From assembly GCF_001046855.1 (NCBI RefSeq), contig NZ_HF570958.1:109324-162181 (forward strand): DNA of 52,858 bases. Reading direction: 5' to 3'. This DNA is from Nostocoides japonicum T1-X7 (GTDB lineage Bacteria > Actinomycetota > Actinomycetes > Actinomycetales > Dermatophilaceae). This document shows positions 36,199 through 43,533 of the stretch, piece after piece. The first letter of the stretch is position 1; each line of letters opens with the position of its first letter. Position numbers and translations under genes: made by a program. The notes below the pieces were generated by a model. That model searched no databases. It saw only the letters and a list, made by a program, of their open reading frames with translations, and was not told where the DNA came from.

Positions 36199-37656
36199 GT
36201 GATCGATGTGATCATCGCGGGCGCCGGGCCGACCGGCGTGTGGTTGGCGAGCGAGCTGCGGCTGCAGGGTGTCGACGTGCTCGTCGTCGAGAAGGCGGAG
36301 CGCCCGACGCCGGTGGTCCGAGCACTCGGCATCAACGCACGGACGGTCGAGATCCTCGACATGCGCGGATTGTGGGACGCCTTCACCGAGTTCGCGCAAC
36401 CCCATCCCCTCACCGGGTATGTCGCGGGCATCATGAAGCCCCCGCCCGCGGACCTGGACACCACCTATCCGCATGTCTACGCGATCCACCAGACCGTCAC
36501 CGAACGGCTGCTGCGGGAGCACGCCGCCCAGTCGGGGGTCGAGGTGCGGTACTGCGTCGGGGTCGTCGGCCTCACACAGACCCACGACCGCGTGCGCGCT
36601 CGGCTGGCCGACGGGACGGAGCTCGAGGCGAGGTTCCTCGTGGGATGCGACGGCGGGCGAAGCACCGTGCGCAAGGCGATCGGCGTCCCGTTCGACGGCG
36701 AGCCGAGCACGAGCGAGTTCCTCCTCGGTGAGATGGAGCTCACCGATCCATGGGAGCGCATCGTCGAGGTGATGTCCGAGGTGCGCCAGAGGGTGCACGC
36801 CTTCGGTGCCGTCCCGCTCGGAGACAGCATGTATCGCGTCGTCGTGCCCGCGTCGGGTGTCGCGGACCGTGAGGCTGCGGTGTCCCTGGAGGAGGTGCGG
36901 TCGCAGCTCGTGGCCTTCGCCGACACGGACTTCGGCGCACGGTCACCGCGCTGGCTCTCCCGGTTCGGTGACGCGACTCGGCTCGCGCAGACCTACCGGG
37001 TCGGCCGGGTGCTGCTCGCCGGGGATGCGGCGCACATCCATCCGCCGTTCGGCGGTCAGGGACTCAACCTGGGTCTGCACGACGCGACGAACCTCGGTTG
37101 GAAGCTCGCGGCGGAGGTCGCCGGACGGGCACCGGCGGGCCTGCTCGACAGCTATGAGGCGGAACGACGACCGGTCGCCCTGGACGTGCTGGGCACGACC
37201 CGCGCGTTCGGGGAGATCCTGTCCATCGGTCCGGGACCGAAGGCCGTTCAACACCTGGTCGAGCAGCTCATGGAGTTCGAGGAGGTCAACCGCTTCCTCG
37301 TGGAGAAGGTGACCGCGATCGGCGTGCGCTACGACCTCGGCGACGACGACCCGCGTGTCGGCCGTCATCAGCGCGACATCCCCGTGGGCACCGGGCGGCT
37401 GTACGAGCTGCTCCGTGGCGGCCGCGGTCTCCTGCTCGATCCCACGGGGCGCCTGACGATCGACGGCTGGCAGGATCGGGTCGACCGAGCGTTCATCGAT
37501 GACGCACCTGCCGGCCCTGCGACCCTCATCCGGCCGGACGGCCACGTCGCCTGGCGCGGAGACGACGAGGACGGGCTTCGCGCCGCACTCCGCCGCTGGT
37601 TCGGCGAGGCGGACCCCGAGCCGGCCGTCGTCGCGATGCCCGGAGCGGCCAGATAG
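36199..37656 (+). CDS. class A FAD-dependent aromatic monooxygenase (rifampin-monooxygenase-like)
   Basis: This 485-residue flavoprotein has the FAD dinucleotide loop AGAGPTG (7-13), the DG motif in VGCDGGRSTVRK (Asp151-Gly152), and the GD motif AGDAAHIHPPFGGQG (Asp276) with GLNLGLHDA. Size and N-terminal wording recall rifampin monooxygenases (Rox/Iri) as well as other PHBH-fold hydroxylases; the substrate cannot be decided by eye. GTG 36199 follows AGGAAGG. The 184 bases before it hold a leader with no clear gene. It is divergent from marR and probably induced by an aromatic ligand of MarR. Confidence 0.85.
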   Translation: MIDVIIAGAGPTGVWLASELRLQGVDVLVVEKAERPTPVVRALGINARTVEILDMRGLWDAFTEFAQPHPLTGYVAGIMKPPPADLDTTYPHVYAIHQTVTERLLREHAAQSGVEVRYCVGVVGLTQTHDRVRARLADGTELEARFLVGCDGGRSTVRKAIGVPFDGEPSTSEFLLGEMELTDPWERIVEVMSEVRQRVHAFGAVPLGDSMYRVVVPASGVADREAAVSLEEVRSQLVAFADTDFGARSPRWLSRFGDATRLAQTYRVGRVLLAGDAAHIHPPFGGQGLNLGLHDATNLGWKLAAEVAGRAPAGLLDSYEAERRPVALDVLGTTRAFGEILSIGPGPKAVQHLVEQLMEFEEVNRFLVEKVTAIGVRYDLGDDDPRVGRHQRDIPVGTGRLYELLRGGRGLLLDPTGRLTIDGWQDRVDRAFIDDAPAGPATLIRPDGHVAWRGDDEDGLRAALRRWFGEADPEPAVVAMPGAAR

Positions 37657-37734
37657 CGAGCGCAACCACCTGGCGGGACGCGACCACGTGACGGCGCACT
37701 CGAAGCCGCCCAGCGGCGGTCGTGGGCGAGGCAA

Positions 37735-37827
37735 CCGACGGACACCCAATGCTGCTCCGACCCCGTGCCGGTCGTGCTCGGTGCGCGGTCTCTCCTCGGG
37801 CCCGCGGGGGTATTGGGTGTCGGTCGG
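37735..37827. repeat. inverted-repeat intergenic element, copy A
   Basis: The left arm (37735-37750, CCGACGGACACCCAAT) and right arm (37812-37827) are inverted complements with one mismatch. The 61-base middle contains TCGTGCTCGG. The same arm sequence recurs at 51622-51732. Together with the next two entries it fills most of the 448-base stretch 37657-38104, which holds no gene. The arrangement looks like a small non-coding mobile element or REP-like sequence. Confidence 0.7.
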
Positions 37828-37861
37828 CCCCACCGACAGGCATCGGCCCCACCGACAGGCA
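37824..37861. repeat. 19-base tandem duplication
   Basis: The unit TCGGCCCCACCGACAGGCA occurs twice without a gap at 37824-37842 and 37843-37861. It joins the right arm of the element at 37735-37827 to the left arm of the element at 37855-37944. It probably arose by slippage at the arm sequence. Confidence 0.9.
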
Positions 37862-37944
37862 ATAGAGGCGACGGCTGCCCCGAGGCCTGGCCTCGTGAGC
37901 ACGGCCGGCGCCCCACCGGCGGGCCGTCGCCGCCTATTGCCTGT
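37855..37944. repeat. second inverted-repeat element (related arms)
   Basis: ACAGGCAATAG (37855-37865) and CTATTGCCTGT (37934-37944) are perfect inverted complements, and partial pairing (GGCG, CGGC) continues inward. The 68-base middle has the palindrome GAGGCCTGGCCTC and GAGCACGGCCGG, reminiscent of the middle of copy A. It is a second intergenic hairpin element in tandem with the first. Confidence 0.65.
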
Positions 37945-38104
37945 TCGTCGGGCCGCCCGGACCGTTGGTGAGTGCCCCAGCGGCTCGGGGGATCGGCGCC
38001 GTCAACCAGGCTGACCAGCCGGGGGTCGGCCAGGAGAGTGGCGCTGACCGGCGCATCCGTGGAAAGTGGCTCGGCCCCAGCATCGAGATGCTGGGGCCGA
38101 GCCG

Positions 38105-38181
38105 TGGGGTGAGTGACGGGACTTGAACCCGCGGCCCTCTGGACCACAACCAGATGCTCTACCAGCTGAGCTACACCCACC
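38105..38181 (-). tRNA. tRNA-His (anticodon GTG)
   Basis: The complementary strand gives acceptor GTGGGTG paired with CACTCAC, D arm AGCTCAGCTGGTAGAGC, anticodon stem TCTGG/CCAGA around loop TTGTGGT, and T arm with GGTTCAAGTCC. The extra 5' G (38181) opposite discriminator C (38108) is the His identity pair. CCA is encoded at 38105-38107. Confidence 0.95.
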
Positions 38182-38230
38182 ATGCGAAGCGACCGGCATA
38201 CCGCCGGCCGCGCAGCGGCGACAATCGTAC

Positions 38231-38887
38231 CTAACTCTGAGGGGTGCTCGTGACCGGCCGGCCGTGATCGACGATATGGCGCTCGCCGAGGGCCTTGAGG
38301 GTGTCGCTGTCGAGGCCCGGTGGCGGGATGAAGACGGCCTCGCGGTAGTACCGCAGCTCGGCGATCGACTCGCGGATGTCGGCGAGCGCGCGGTGGCCGC
38401 CGGACTTGGTCGGCGCGTTGAAGTAGGCGCGGGGGAGCCACCGTCGCGACAGCTCCTTGATGGAGGAGACGTCGATGACCCGGTAGTGCAGCCACTCCTC
38501 GAGCTCGGGCATGTCTCGCGCGAGGAAGCCGCGGTCGGTGCCGACGGTGTTGCCGCCGAGCGGCGCCTTGCGTGCTTCGGGGACCCATTCCCGGACGTAT
38601 GCGAGGACCCGCCGCTGCGCCTCCTCGAGCGTGACGCCGTGCGCGAGGGCGTCGAGGAGACCCGAGGTCGTATGCATCTCGTGGACGAAGTCGTTCATCT
38701 GCTCCAGCGCCTCCGGTGGGGGAGCGATGACGACGTCGACCCCGTCGCCGAGCTGGTTGAGGTCGAAGTCGGTGACCAGGGCGGCCACCTCGATGAGGGC
38801 GTCATGCTGCAGCGACAGACCGGTCATCTCGCAGTCGATCCACACGATGCGGTCGGAGAGGGCGCGCTCGGTCGGGGCGGAGGTCAT
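38231..38887 (-). CDS. orn: oligoribonuclease
   Basis: This 218-residue protein is a DEDDh exonuclease that degrades 2-5 nucleotide RNA, including pGpG, in the cytoplasm. Exo I is IVWIDCEMTGL with Asp18 and Glu20; Exo II is GNTVGTDRGFLARDMP; YRVIDVSSIKEL follows; Exo III is HRALADIRESIAEL with catalytic His and Asp. Length is near the usual 180-215. ATG 38887 opens the conserved core. It is divergent from the PrsW gene at 38986 and has tRNA-His downstream, a common actinobacterial setting. Confidence 0.95.
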   Translation of the reverse strand: MTSAPTERALSDRIVWIDCEMTGLSLQHDALIEVAALVTDFDLNQLGDGVDVVIAPPPEALEQMNDFVHEMHTTSGLLDALAHGVTLEEAQRRVLAYVREWVPEARKAPLGGNTVGTDRGFLARDMPELEEWLHYRVIDVSSIKELSRRWLPRAYFNAPTKSGGHRALADIRESIAELRYYREAVFIPPPGLDSDTLKALGERHIVDHGRPVTSTPQS

Positions 38888-38985
38888 TGCGCCACTCTAT
38901 TGCCGAGGGCCCGGTCGGGCCGGTCGCCCGCCGGGGCGCACCGTGGTCTGACGTGCGGAAACGCCGCTCGGATACCCTCGCCCTC

Positions 38986-40221
38986 ATGACCACGCCGAAC
39001 CCGTGGACTGGTGACGACCGGCCCCAGCCACCCGGGGTGCGGACGTCCTGGTCCGGGCAGGTCTCGGCATACGACCCGGGCAGCGAGCCGGGCCCGGGGT
39101 CGCAGCGCAGGTCGAGTCGCGCCCGGATCCGGACGTGGGCCATCACGGGTCTCGTCGTCGTCGGGTTCGCCTTCTCGGGTCTCGTCCTCGCCGTCAACGT
39201 CGGCGGTCACCTCGGGCTCGTCACGACGCTGCTCGCGGTCCTCGCGGCCGCCCTGCCGCTCGGGATCGTCGTGCCGACCTTCCTCTGGCTCGACCGGTTC
39301 GAGGCGGAGCCGACCCGGCTGCTCGTCTTCGCCTTCGCCTGGGGCGCCCTCTTCGCGGCGGCGATCGCGGCCTTCCTCAACACCAGTGCCCTCGCCGTCT
39401 TCCGGGCGGCGACGGACCCGACGTCCGCGCTGCAGACGACCGCGGTCGTCGTCGCGCCCTTCGTCGAGGAGGCCGCCAAGGGGCTGCTCGTCCTCGTCGT
39501 GTGGCGGTTCCTGCGGCGGGAGTTCGACGGGATCATCGACGGGATGGTGTATGCCGGCCTCGTCGCCGCCGGGTTCGCCTTCACCGAGAACATCACCTAC
39601 CTCGGGCAGGCGTACCAGGAGGGCGGCGGCCCCTACCTCGCCGCGACGTTCGTCCTCCGAGGCGTCTTCAGCCCGTTCGCGCACCCGATCTTCACCTGCA
39701 TGACGGGGATCGGGATCGGGATCGCCGCGACGTCGGGGTCCCGGTGGCTCCGGGTGGTCGCCCCGCTCGCGGGCTATCTCCTCGCGGTCCTCGCGCACTC
39801 GATGTGGAACCTCGCCGCCACCCTGGGCGGCCACGGCATGGTCGTCTTCTACGTCCTCGTCGAGGTGCCCATCTTCGTCGCGTTCCTCGCCCTCATCGGG
39901 TGGGCCCGGCGCCGGGAGGGTCAGCTCATCGGGATCTTCCTCAGTCCGTATGCCGCGGCCGGCTGGCTCTCCCCGGGCGAGGTGGCCATGCTCTCCTCGA
40001 TGTCGCGCCGCCGGGAAGCCCGGATGTGGGCGCGCACGAACACCGGGCCACGCGGGCTCGCGGCGATGCGCGCCTTCCAGGACGCGGCGAGCGAGCTGGC
40101 CCTGCTGCGCCGGCGCATGTACAACAGCATCGCCGACGCGCAGGCCCTCGGCACCGAGCGGCAGCTGCTCGACGCCCTCGTCGCTCGGCGCCGCGAGTTC
40201 ATCGGCACGACCCTCGTCTGA
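38986..40221 (+). CDS. PrsW-family intramembrane metalloprotease
   Basis: This 411-residue protein has a Pro/Ser-rich cytoplasmic start (1-45), then about eight membrane helices. PrsW motifs are APFVEEAAKG (Glu161-Glu162), AAGFAFTENITYL, SPFAHPIFTCMTG with a His, and LAHSMWN. A soluble helical tail of about 110 residues follows. The usual actinobacterial PrsW is of this size and neighbours orn. It probably cleaves a membrane protein such as an anti-sigma factor; no anti-sigma gene is in the window. ATG 38986 is the first with sensible codon use. Confidence 0.87.
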   Translation: MTTPNPWTGDDRPQPPGVRTSWSGQVSAYDPGSEPGPGSQRRSSRARIRTWAITGLVVVGFAFSGLVLAVNVGGHLGLVTTLLAVLAAALPLGIVVPTFLWLDRFEAEPTRLLVFAFAWGALFAAAIAAFLNTSALAVFRAATDPTSALQTTAVVVAPFVEEAAKGLLVLVVWRFLRREFDGIIDGMVYAGLVAAGFAFTENITYLGQAYQEGGGPYLAATFVLRGVFSPFAHPIFTCMTGIGIGIAATSGSRWLRVVAPLAGYLLAVLAHSMWNLAATLGGHGMVVFYVLVEVPIFVAFLALIGWARRREGQLIGIFLSPYAAAGWLSPGEVAMLSSMSRRREARMWARTNTGPRGLAAMRAFQDAASELALLRRRMYNSIADAQALGTERQLLDALVARRREFIGTTLV

Positions 40222-40308
40222 CGGGGAGGGCGAGGGGACCGTCGGCGGCGGGCCCCATGGGGGCCCGCCCGGTGACAGGGAGGGAGGCGGACCCTCGGCC
40301 ACGGGCCG

Positions 40309-40356
40309 TTGTGGGGAAGGTGGCCGGAGTCCTGGGTCTGGCTATCTTCCCCACAA
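40309..40356. terminator. hairpin between convergent genes, repeat family 2
   Basis: TTGTGGGGAAGGTGGCC (40309-40325) pairs with GGCTATCTTCCCCACAA (40340-40356) over 17 positions, two of them G-U. It lies between the convergent ends of prsW (40221) and the AhpD-like gene (40440), so it can act as a bidirectional terminator. A near copy lies at 43101-43148, so it is also a dispersed repeat. Confidence 0.65.
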
Positions 40357-40439
40357 GCATCCGGCGCCGCGCCCACGAGCATCCGACACCCCTCGCCACA
40401 AACGGGTTCGGCGCGACCCTCGTGACCCTGGGTCTCGGC

Positions 40440-41015
40440 TCAGCCCCGGCCCATGGCGTAGAACTCGGGGTTCGGCCGCAGGCTCGTGACGTTCGCGATC
40501 CGGTTCGACATGCCGAAGAACGCCGAGATCGCGGCGATGTCCCAGACGTCCTCGTCGGTGAAGCCGTGCGACCCCAACGTGTCGAAGTCGGCGTCGCATA
40601 CCGCGTAGGCCTCATTCGCGACCTTGAGCGCGAAGTCGAGCATGGCCCTCTGCCGCTCGGTGATGTCGGCCTTGCGATAGTTGGCCGCGACCTGGTCGGC
40701 GATGAGGGGGTCCTTGGCACGGATCCGCAGGATCGCCCCGTGCGCGACGACGCAGTACTGGCACTGGTTGGGGCTCGACGTCGCGACGACGATCATCTCC
40801 CGTTCGGCCTTCGTCAGGTTCCCCGGCTTGTCCATCAGCGCGTCGTGGTAGGCGAAGAAGGCGCGGAACTCCTCGGGCCGGCGCGCGAGGACGAGGAAGA
40901 CGTTGGGGATGAACCCCGACTTCTCCTGCACGGCGAGGATCCGCTCACGAATGTCCTCGGGCAGGTCGTCGAGCTGAGGAACCGGATAGCGGCTCACGGC
41001 GGGTGTGTCGGTCAT
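40440..41015 (-). CDS. AhpD-like peroxidase-related protein (carboxymuconolactone decarboxylase fold)
   Basis: This 191-residue protein has the CMD/AhpD motif Cys85-Gln-Tyr-Cys88 with His92 (NQCQYCVVAHG), flanked by helices FIPNVFLVLARRPEEFRAF and EREMIVVATS. The length matches the uncharacterised peroxidase-related group (TIGR01926) rather than short AhpD. Such proteins have thiol peroxidase or related redox activity in the cytoplasm. It is divergent from the gene at 41131 with a 115-base gap. Confidence 0.87.
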   Translation of the reverse strand: MTDTPAVSRYPVPQLDDLPEDIRERILAVQEKSGFIPNVFLVLARRPEEFRAFFAYHDALMDKPGNLTKAEREMIVVATSSPNQCQYCVVAHGAILRIRAKDPLIADQVAANYRKADITERQRAMLDFALKVANEAYAVCDADFDTLGSHGFTDEDVWDIAAISAFFGMSNRIANVTSLRPNPEFYAMGRG

Positions 41016-41130
41016 GGCTCGGAGTCCTTCTCTTCGGTTGGCCGCATGCAGCGTCTCTAGACTGATCTGCTGGCAAAGTCAATCCACCTCGACGTCGATC
41101 CGCCTCGACCAGGAAGGGAGTTGCCAGCGA

Positions 41131-41589
41131 ATGGTCAGGAGCGTCACCTTCGACACCACCGTCACGGCGACGGGCCGCAACACCGGGATCGTCGTACCCG
41201 ACGAGGTCATCGAGCAGCTCGGCGCCGGGAGGCGTCCGGCTGTGCTGGTGAACCTCGACGGCTACGAGTACCGCACCACCGTCGGCGTCATGGGCGGCCG
41301 GCACCTGGTCAGCATCAGCGCCGCGGTCCGCACGGAGACCGGGCTGCAGGGCGGCGACCCGATCCACGTCGTGCTCACCCTCGCCGAGGGGCCGCGTGAA
41401 GTGGTCGTGCCCGACGATCTGGCCGCTGCCCTGACGGGAGAGCCGGCTGCCGAGCGCTACTTCGCGACGCTCTCCAACAGCCTGCAGCGCTACCACGTCG
41501 ACACCATCAACGCCGCCAAGGCGCCCGAGACGCGGCAGCGCCGGGTCGACAAGGCCATCGCCCTCTTCCGGGAGGGGAAGCCCCGCTGA
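41131..41589 (+). CDS. DUF1905/YdeI (OmdA-like) protein
   Basis: This 152-residue protein has an N-terminal DUF1905 beta barrel (FDTTVTATGRNTGIVVPDEV, EYRTTVGVMGGRHLVSISAA) and a C-terminal OmdA-like helical tail (FATLSNSLQRYHVDTINAAK, ETRQRRVDKAIALFREGK). The family has been linked to bacteriocin protection but the mechanism is not established. ATG 41131 follows AGGAAGGGAG. An Imm5-like gene lies 75 bases downstream on the same strand. Confidence 0.8.
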   Translation: MVRSVTFDTTVTATGRNTGIVVPDEVIEQLGAGRRPAVLVNLDGYEYRTTVGVMGGRHLVSISAAVRTETGLQGGDPIHVVLTLAEGPREVVVPDDLAAALTGEPAAERYFATLSNSLQRYHVDTINAAKAPETRQRRVDKAIALFREGKPR

Positions 41590-41664
41590 GCGTTGGCGGC
41601 GGAGGAGGAATGGATTGCGCGGGGCCTCATGGGCCGCGTCTGATCGGCACGTAGTGTCGGGACG

Positions 41665-42210
41665 GTGAGATCCGTCCAGACGCTGAGCGAAGCCGATCGT
41701 CGTCGGGTCGCCGCCTGGGCCGCCGACTGTGCCGAGCGGGTTCTCGGGCTGTTCGAGGCCGAGGCGCCCGCTGACGACCGTCCTCGGGCGGCCATCGCCC
41801 GCGCCCGGGCATACGCCCGTGGAGAGCTGGACACGGCCGAGGAGATCCGCCGCCGCTTCGTCGGTGGGGTTCCTGCGGGTGAGGTGACGGCGCCCGCCGC
41901 GGCCGCCGCTGCCCGATCCGCGGGTCAGGCCGTGGCCGTATGCCACATGGGGGCGCATGCACTCGGCGCCGCGGCATACGCCGTGAGAGCCGCCGGCCTC
42001 GCGGACCCCGACCGGCCGGAGGTCGTCGACGACGAGATCCGCTGGCAGCTCGACCAGATGACGGCAGACGTCCGCGCCGCCCTGCGAACCCTCCCGCCCG
42101 TCGGCACGGACCGGTCCGGACCCCTCGGTCCGGGGCTCCTTGCGTCGGGGCAACTCGGCGTCATAATCGGTGAGCTCCAGGCCGGGCTCGCCGCGCCTGA
42201 CGGGGGCTGA
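41665..42210 (+). CDS. Imm5-like putative immunity protein
   Basis: This 181-residue all-helical protein opens with LSEADRRRVAAWAADCAERV and FEAEAPADDRPRAAI, then ARAYARGELD, and AVAVCHMGAHALGAAAYAV. These are hallmarks of the Imm-5-like family, which is annotated as putative immunity but is mostly found without a toxin. No toxin gene is present here. The GTG start at 41665 has only a weak GGGACG site. The neighbour upstream (YdeI-like) is also a protection-type protein. Confidence 0.7.
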   Translation: MRSVQTLSEADRRRVAAWAADCAERVLGLFEAEAPADDRPRAAIARARAYARGELDTAEEIRRRFVGGVPAGEVTAPAAAAAARSAGQAVAVCHMGAHALGAAAYAVRAAGLADPDRPEVVDDEIRWQLDQMTADVRAALRTLPPVGTDRSGPLGPGLLASGQLGVIIGELQAGLAAPDGG

Positions 42211-42242
42211 CCCGCCGGGCGGATGGAGGTCAGAAGGACCGC

Positions 42243-42294
42243 TTGACCTTTCTCGATCGAGGTATAACCCTATAGGGGTTAGATACGGGTTAGA
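42243..42294 (+). promoter_or_regulatory. AT-rich promoter/operator with helical-phase repeats
   Basis: This is one of the most AT-rich short stretches in the window. TAACCC (42265-42270) and GGGTTA (42276-42281) form an inverted repeat, and GGGTTAGA occurs at 42276-42283 and again at 42287-42294, exactly 11 bases (one helical turn) apart. TTGACC at 42243 and TATAAC at 42263 are candidate promoter boxes with a short spacer. It lies 13 bases before the ribbon-helix-helix/Clp-N gene, so autoregulation by that protein is likely (inference). Confidence 0.65.
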
Positions 42295-42306
42295 GCGAGG
42301 ATCGCC

Positions 42307-43056
42307 ATGCCGAAGATCAATGTCTACCTCCCCGAGGCGCTCGCGTCCGCCGTCAAGGAGGCGAACGTGCCGGTGTCGGCGGTATGCCAGGCGGCGCTCA
42401 CCGATGCGGTGCAGCGCATCGGACGGACCCGCAAGGGCATCATGGCGCTGCGGGACCCGGCGACTCCCGCCGCTCTCCTCGGACGGATCGGCGAGGGCAT
42501 CCGCACGCGGATGACTCCGCGACTCCTCGCGGCGCTGGAGACCGCGGGTCGGGATGCCAAGGGTCGAGCCCGCGGCCCGGTGTCGTCACTCGACCTCTTG
42601 CGCGGCCTGCTCGACGACGGCGAGAACCTCGCGGTGCGGCTGCTGCTGTCCCAGGGCATCGACATCGATGCGCTTGCGGGGGCGGTCCGAGCGAGCCACG
42701 CGGACGAGTCCGGGCCCACCGCCGTCGAATCCGCCGACGCCTTGCTCGGGCGGCTCACGATGCCAGGGCGTCTCGCGTGTGCTGCTGCTCTGGAAGCGGT
42801 CGTGGAGCTCGGGCACAACTACCTGGGGTGCGAACACCTCCTCCTCGGGCTTGTCGCAGGCGACGGCCCGGCCCACGACATCCTGGTCGACCACGGCGTC
42901 CAGGCCCCGGCACTCCGTCAAGCCATCAACGCCGCCGCCGCAGGGGTCGTGCTGGAGCGAAGCCGGTCGGCCGAGCGCAGCGACGCCACGGTCGCCGAGC
43001 TCGCCCGCCGGCTCGACGCCATCGAGCGCCGACTCGCCGCAGGCCCCGACGAGTGA
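42307..43056 (+). CDS. ribbon-helix-helix/Clp-N-domain fusion protein
   Basis: This 249-residue protein starts with MPKINVYLPEALASAVKEAN then VPVSAVCQAALTDAV, an antitoxin-like ribbon-helix-helix. Two Clp-N-type segments follow, the second with ELGHNYLGCEHLLLGLVAG and ILVDHGVQAPALRQAI. It has no AAA+ domain, so it resembles a ClpC adaptor or a regulator that senses something through the Clp-N fold. The C-terminal 40 residues are a charged coiled-coil-like helix. ATG 42307 follows GAGCGAGGA. Control is likely through the repeats at 42265-42294. Confidence 0.8.
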   Translation: MPKINVYLPEALASAVKEANVPVSAVCQAALTDAVQRIGRTRKGIMALRDPATPAALLGRIGEGIRTRMTPRLLAALETAGRDAKGRARGPVSSLDLLRGLLDDGENLAVRLLLSQGIDIDALAGAVRASHADESGPTAVESADALLGRLTMPGRLACAAALEAVVELGHNYLGCEHLLLGLVAGDGPAHDILVDHGVQAPALRQAINAAAAGVVLERSRSAERSDATVAELARRLDAIERRLAAGPDE

Positions 43057-43100
43057 TGCCAACCGCCAGCCGAAGCGGCCCTGGAAGGCGCGACCGATCC

Positions 43101-43148
43101 TTGTGGGGAAGATGGCTGGCGCTCTGGGGCCCACCATCTTCCCCACAG
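43101..43148. terminator. hairpin downstream of the Clp-N gene, repeat family 2
   Basis: TGTGGGGAAGATGG (43102-43115) pairs perfectly with CCATCTTCCCCACA (43134-43147) around an 18-base loop. It lies 45 bases after the Clp-N gene stop and matches the 40309-40356 hairpin in arms and spacing. It may terminate that transcript. The rest of the 389-base gap 43057-43445 holds the direct repeat listed next and no gene. Confidence 0.65.
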
Positions 43149-43317
43149 AGCGCGCAGGCGCTGGGGGTCGTGCCGAGCGCGACCCCCGACATGACCTGTC
43201 AGGCACCGGCCGACAGCCGGCGCGACGAGCGAGCTCACGAATCGGTGTCCTGCAGTGTCCATGCCCGTCGTTGCAGACGCCAGTGTCCTGGTGGCGGATT
43301 CGCTGCGTCGGTGAGGA

Positions 43318-43459
43318 CTTGCTTCGCTGCGGCAGCGCGCCCCCGGCAGGAGCCGTCGTCGCATACGACGCTCGTTCCTCGCGTCGCGCGCTCCTCCTCC
43401 CATCGTCCTACCAGAGGCGCACGGCCTTGCTTCGCTGCGGCAGGGTGCCCCCGGCAGGA
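43318..43459. repeat. 34-base direct repeat that includes the tRNA-Arg 3' end
   Basis: CTTGCTTCGCTGCGGCAG plus CCCCCGGCAGGA occurs at 43318-43351 and at 43426-43459 with two mismatches (32 of 34). The second copy contains the last 14 bases of the tRNA-Arg gene. The 108-base period is too short for a gene. It resembles att-type duplication of a tRNA end left by excision, or simple local duplication. Confidence 0.8.
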
Positions 43460-43519
43460 CTCGAACCTGCGACCTAGAGATTAGAAGGCTCTTGCTCTAT
43501 CCAGCTGAGCTACGGGGGC
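43446..43519 (-). tRNA. tRNA-Arg (anticodon TCT)
   Basis: The complementary strand gives acceptor GCCCCCG/CGGGGGC, D arm AGCTCAGCTGGATAGAGC, anticodon arm AGAGC-CTTCTAA-TCTCT and T arm CAGGTTCGAGTCCTG. Anticodon TCT reads AGA. The 31-39 pair is C-U, a mismatch at the base of the loop; the other four pairs hold. The discriminator is A and no CCA is encoded. Confidence 0.93.
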
Positions 43520-43533
43520 TGGGCGGCCCAAGT

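Noticed and set aside
36199..37656. Firm assignment as a rifampin-resistance monooxygenase
   Set aside because: The general motifs are shared by many class A hydroxylases; substrate cannot be decided from sequence by eye.
41665..42210. Immunity gene of a contact-dependent toxin system
   Set aside because: No toxin, RHS or secretion-signal gene is adjacent, and Imm5-like proteins are often solitary.
43318..43351. A second tRNA-Arg gene
   Set aside because: Only the last bases of the tRNA are duplicated; no cloverleaf can form.
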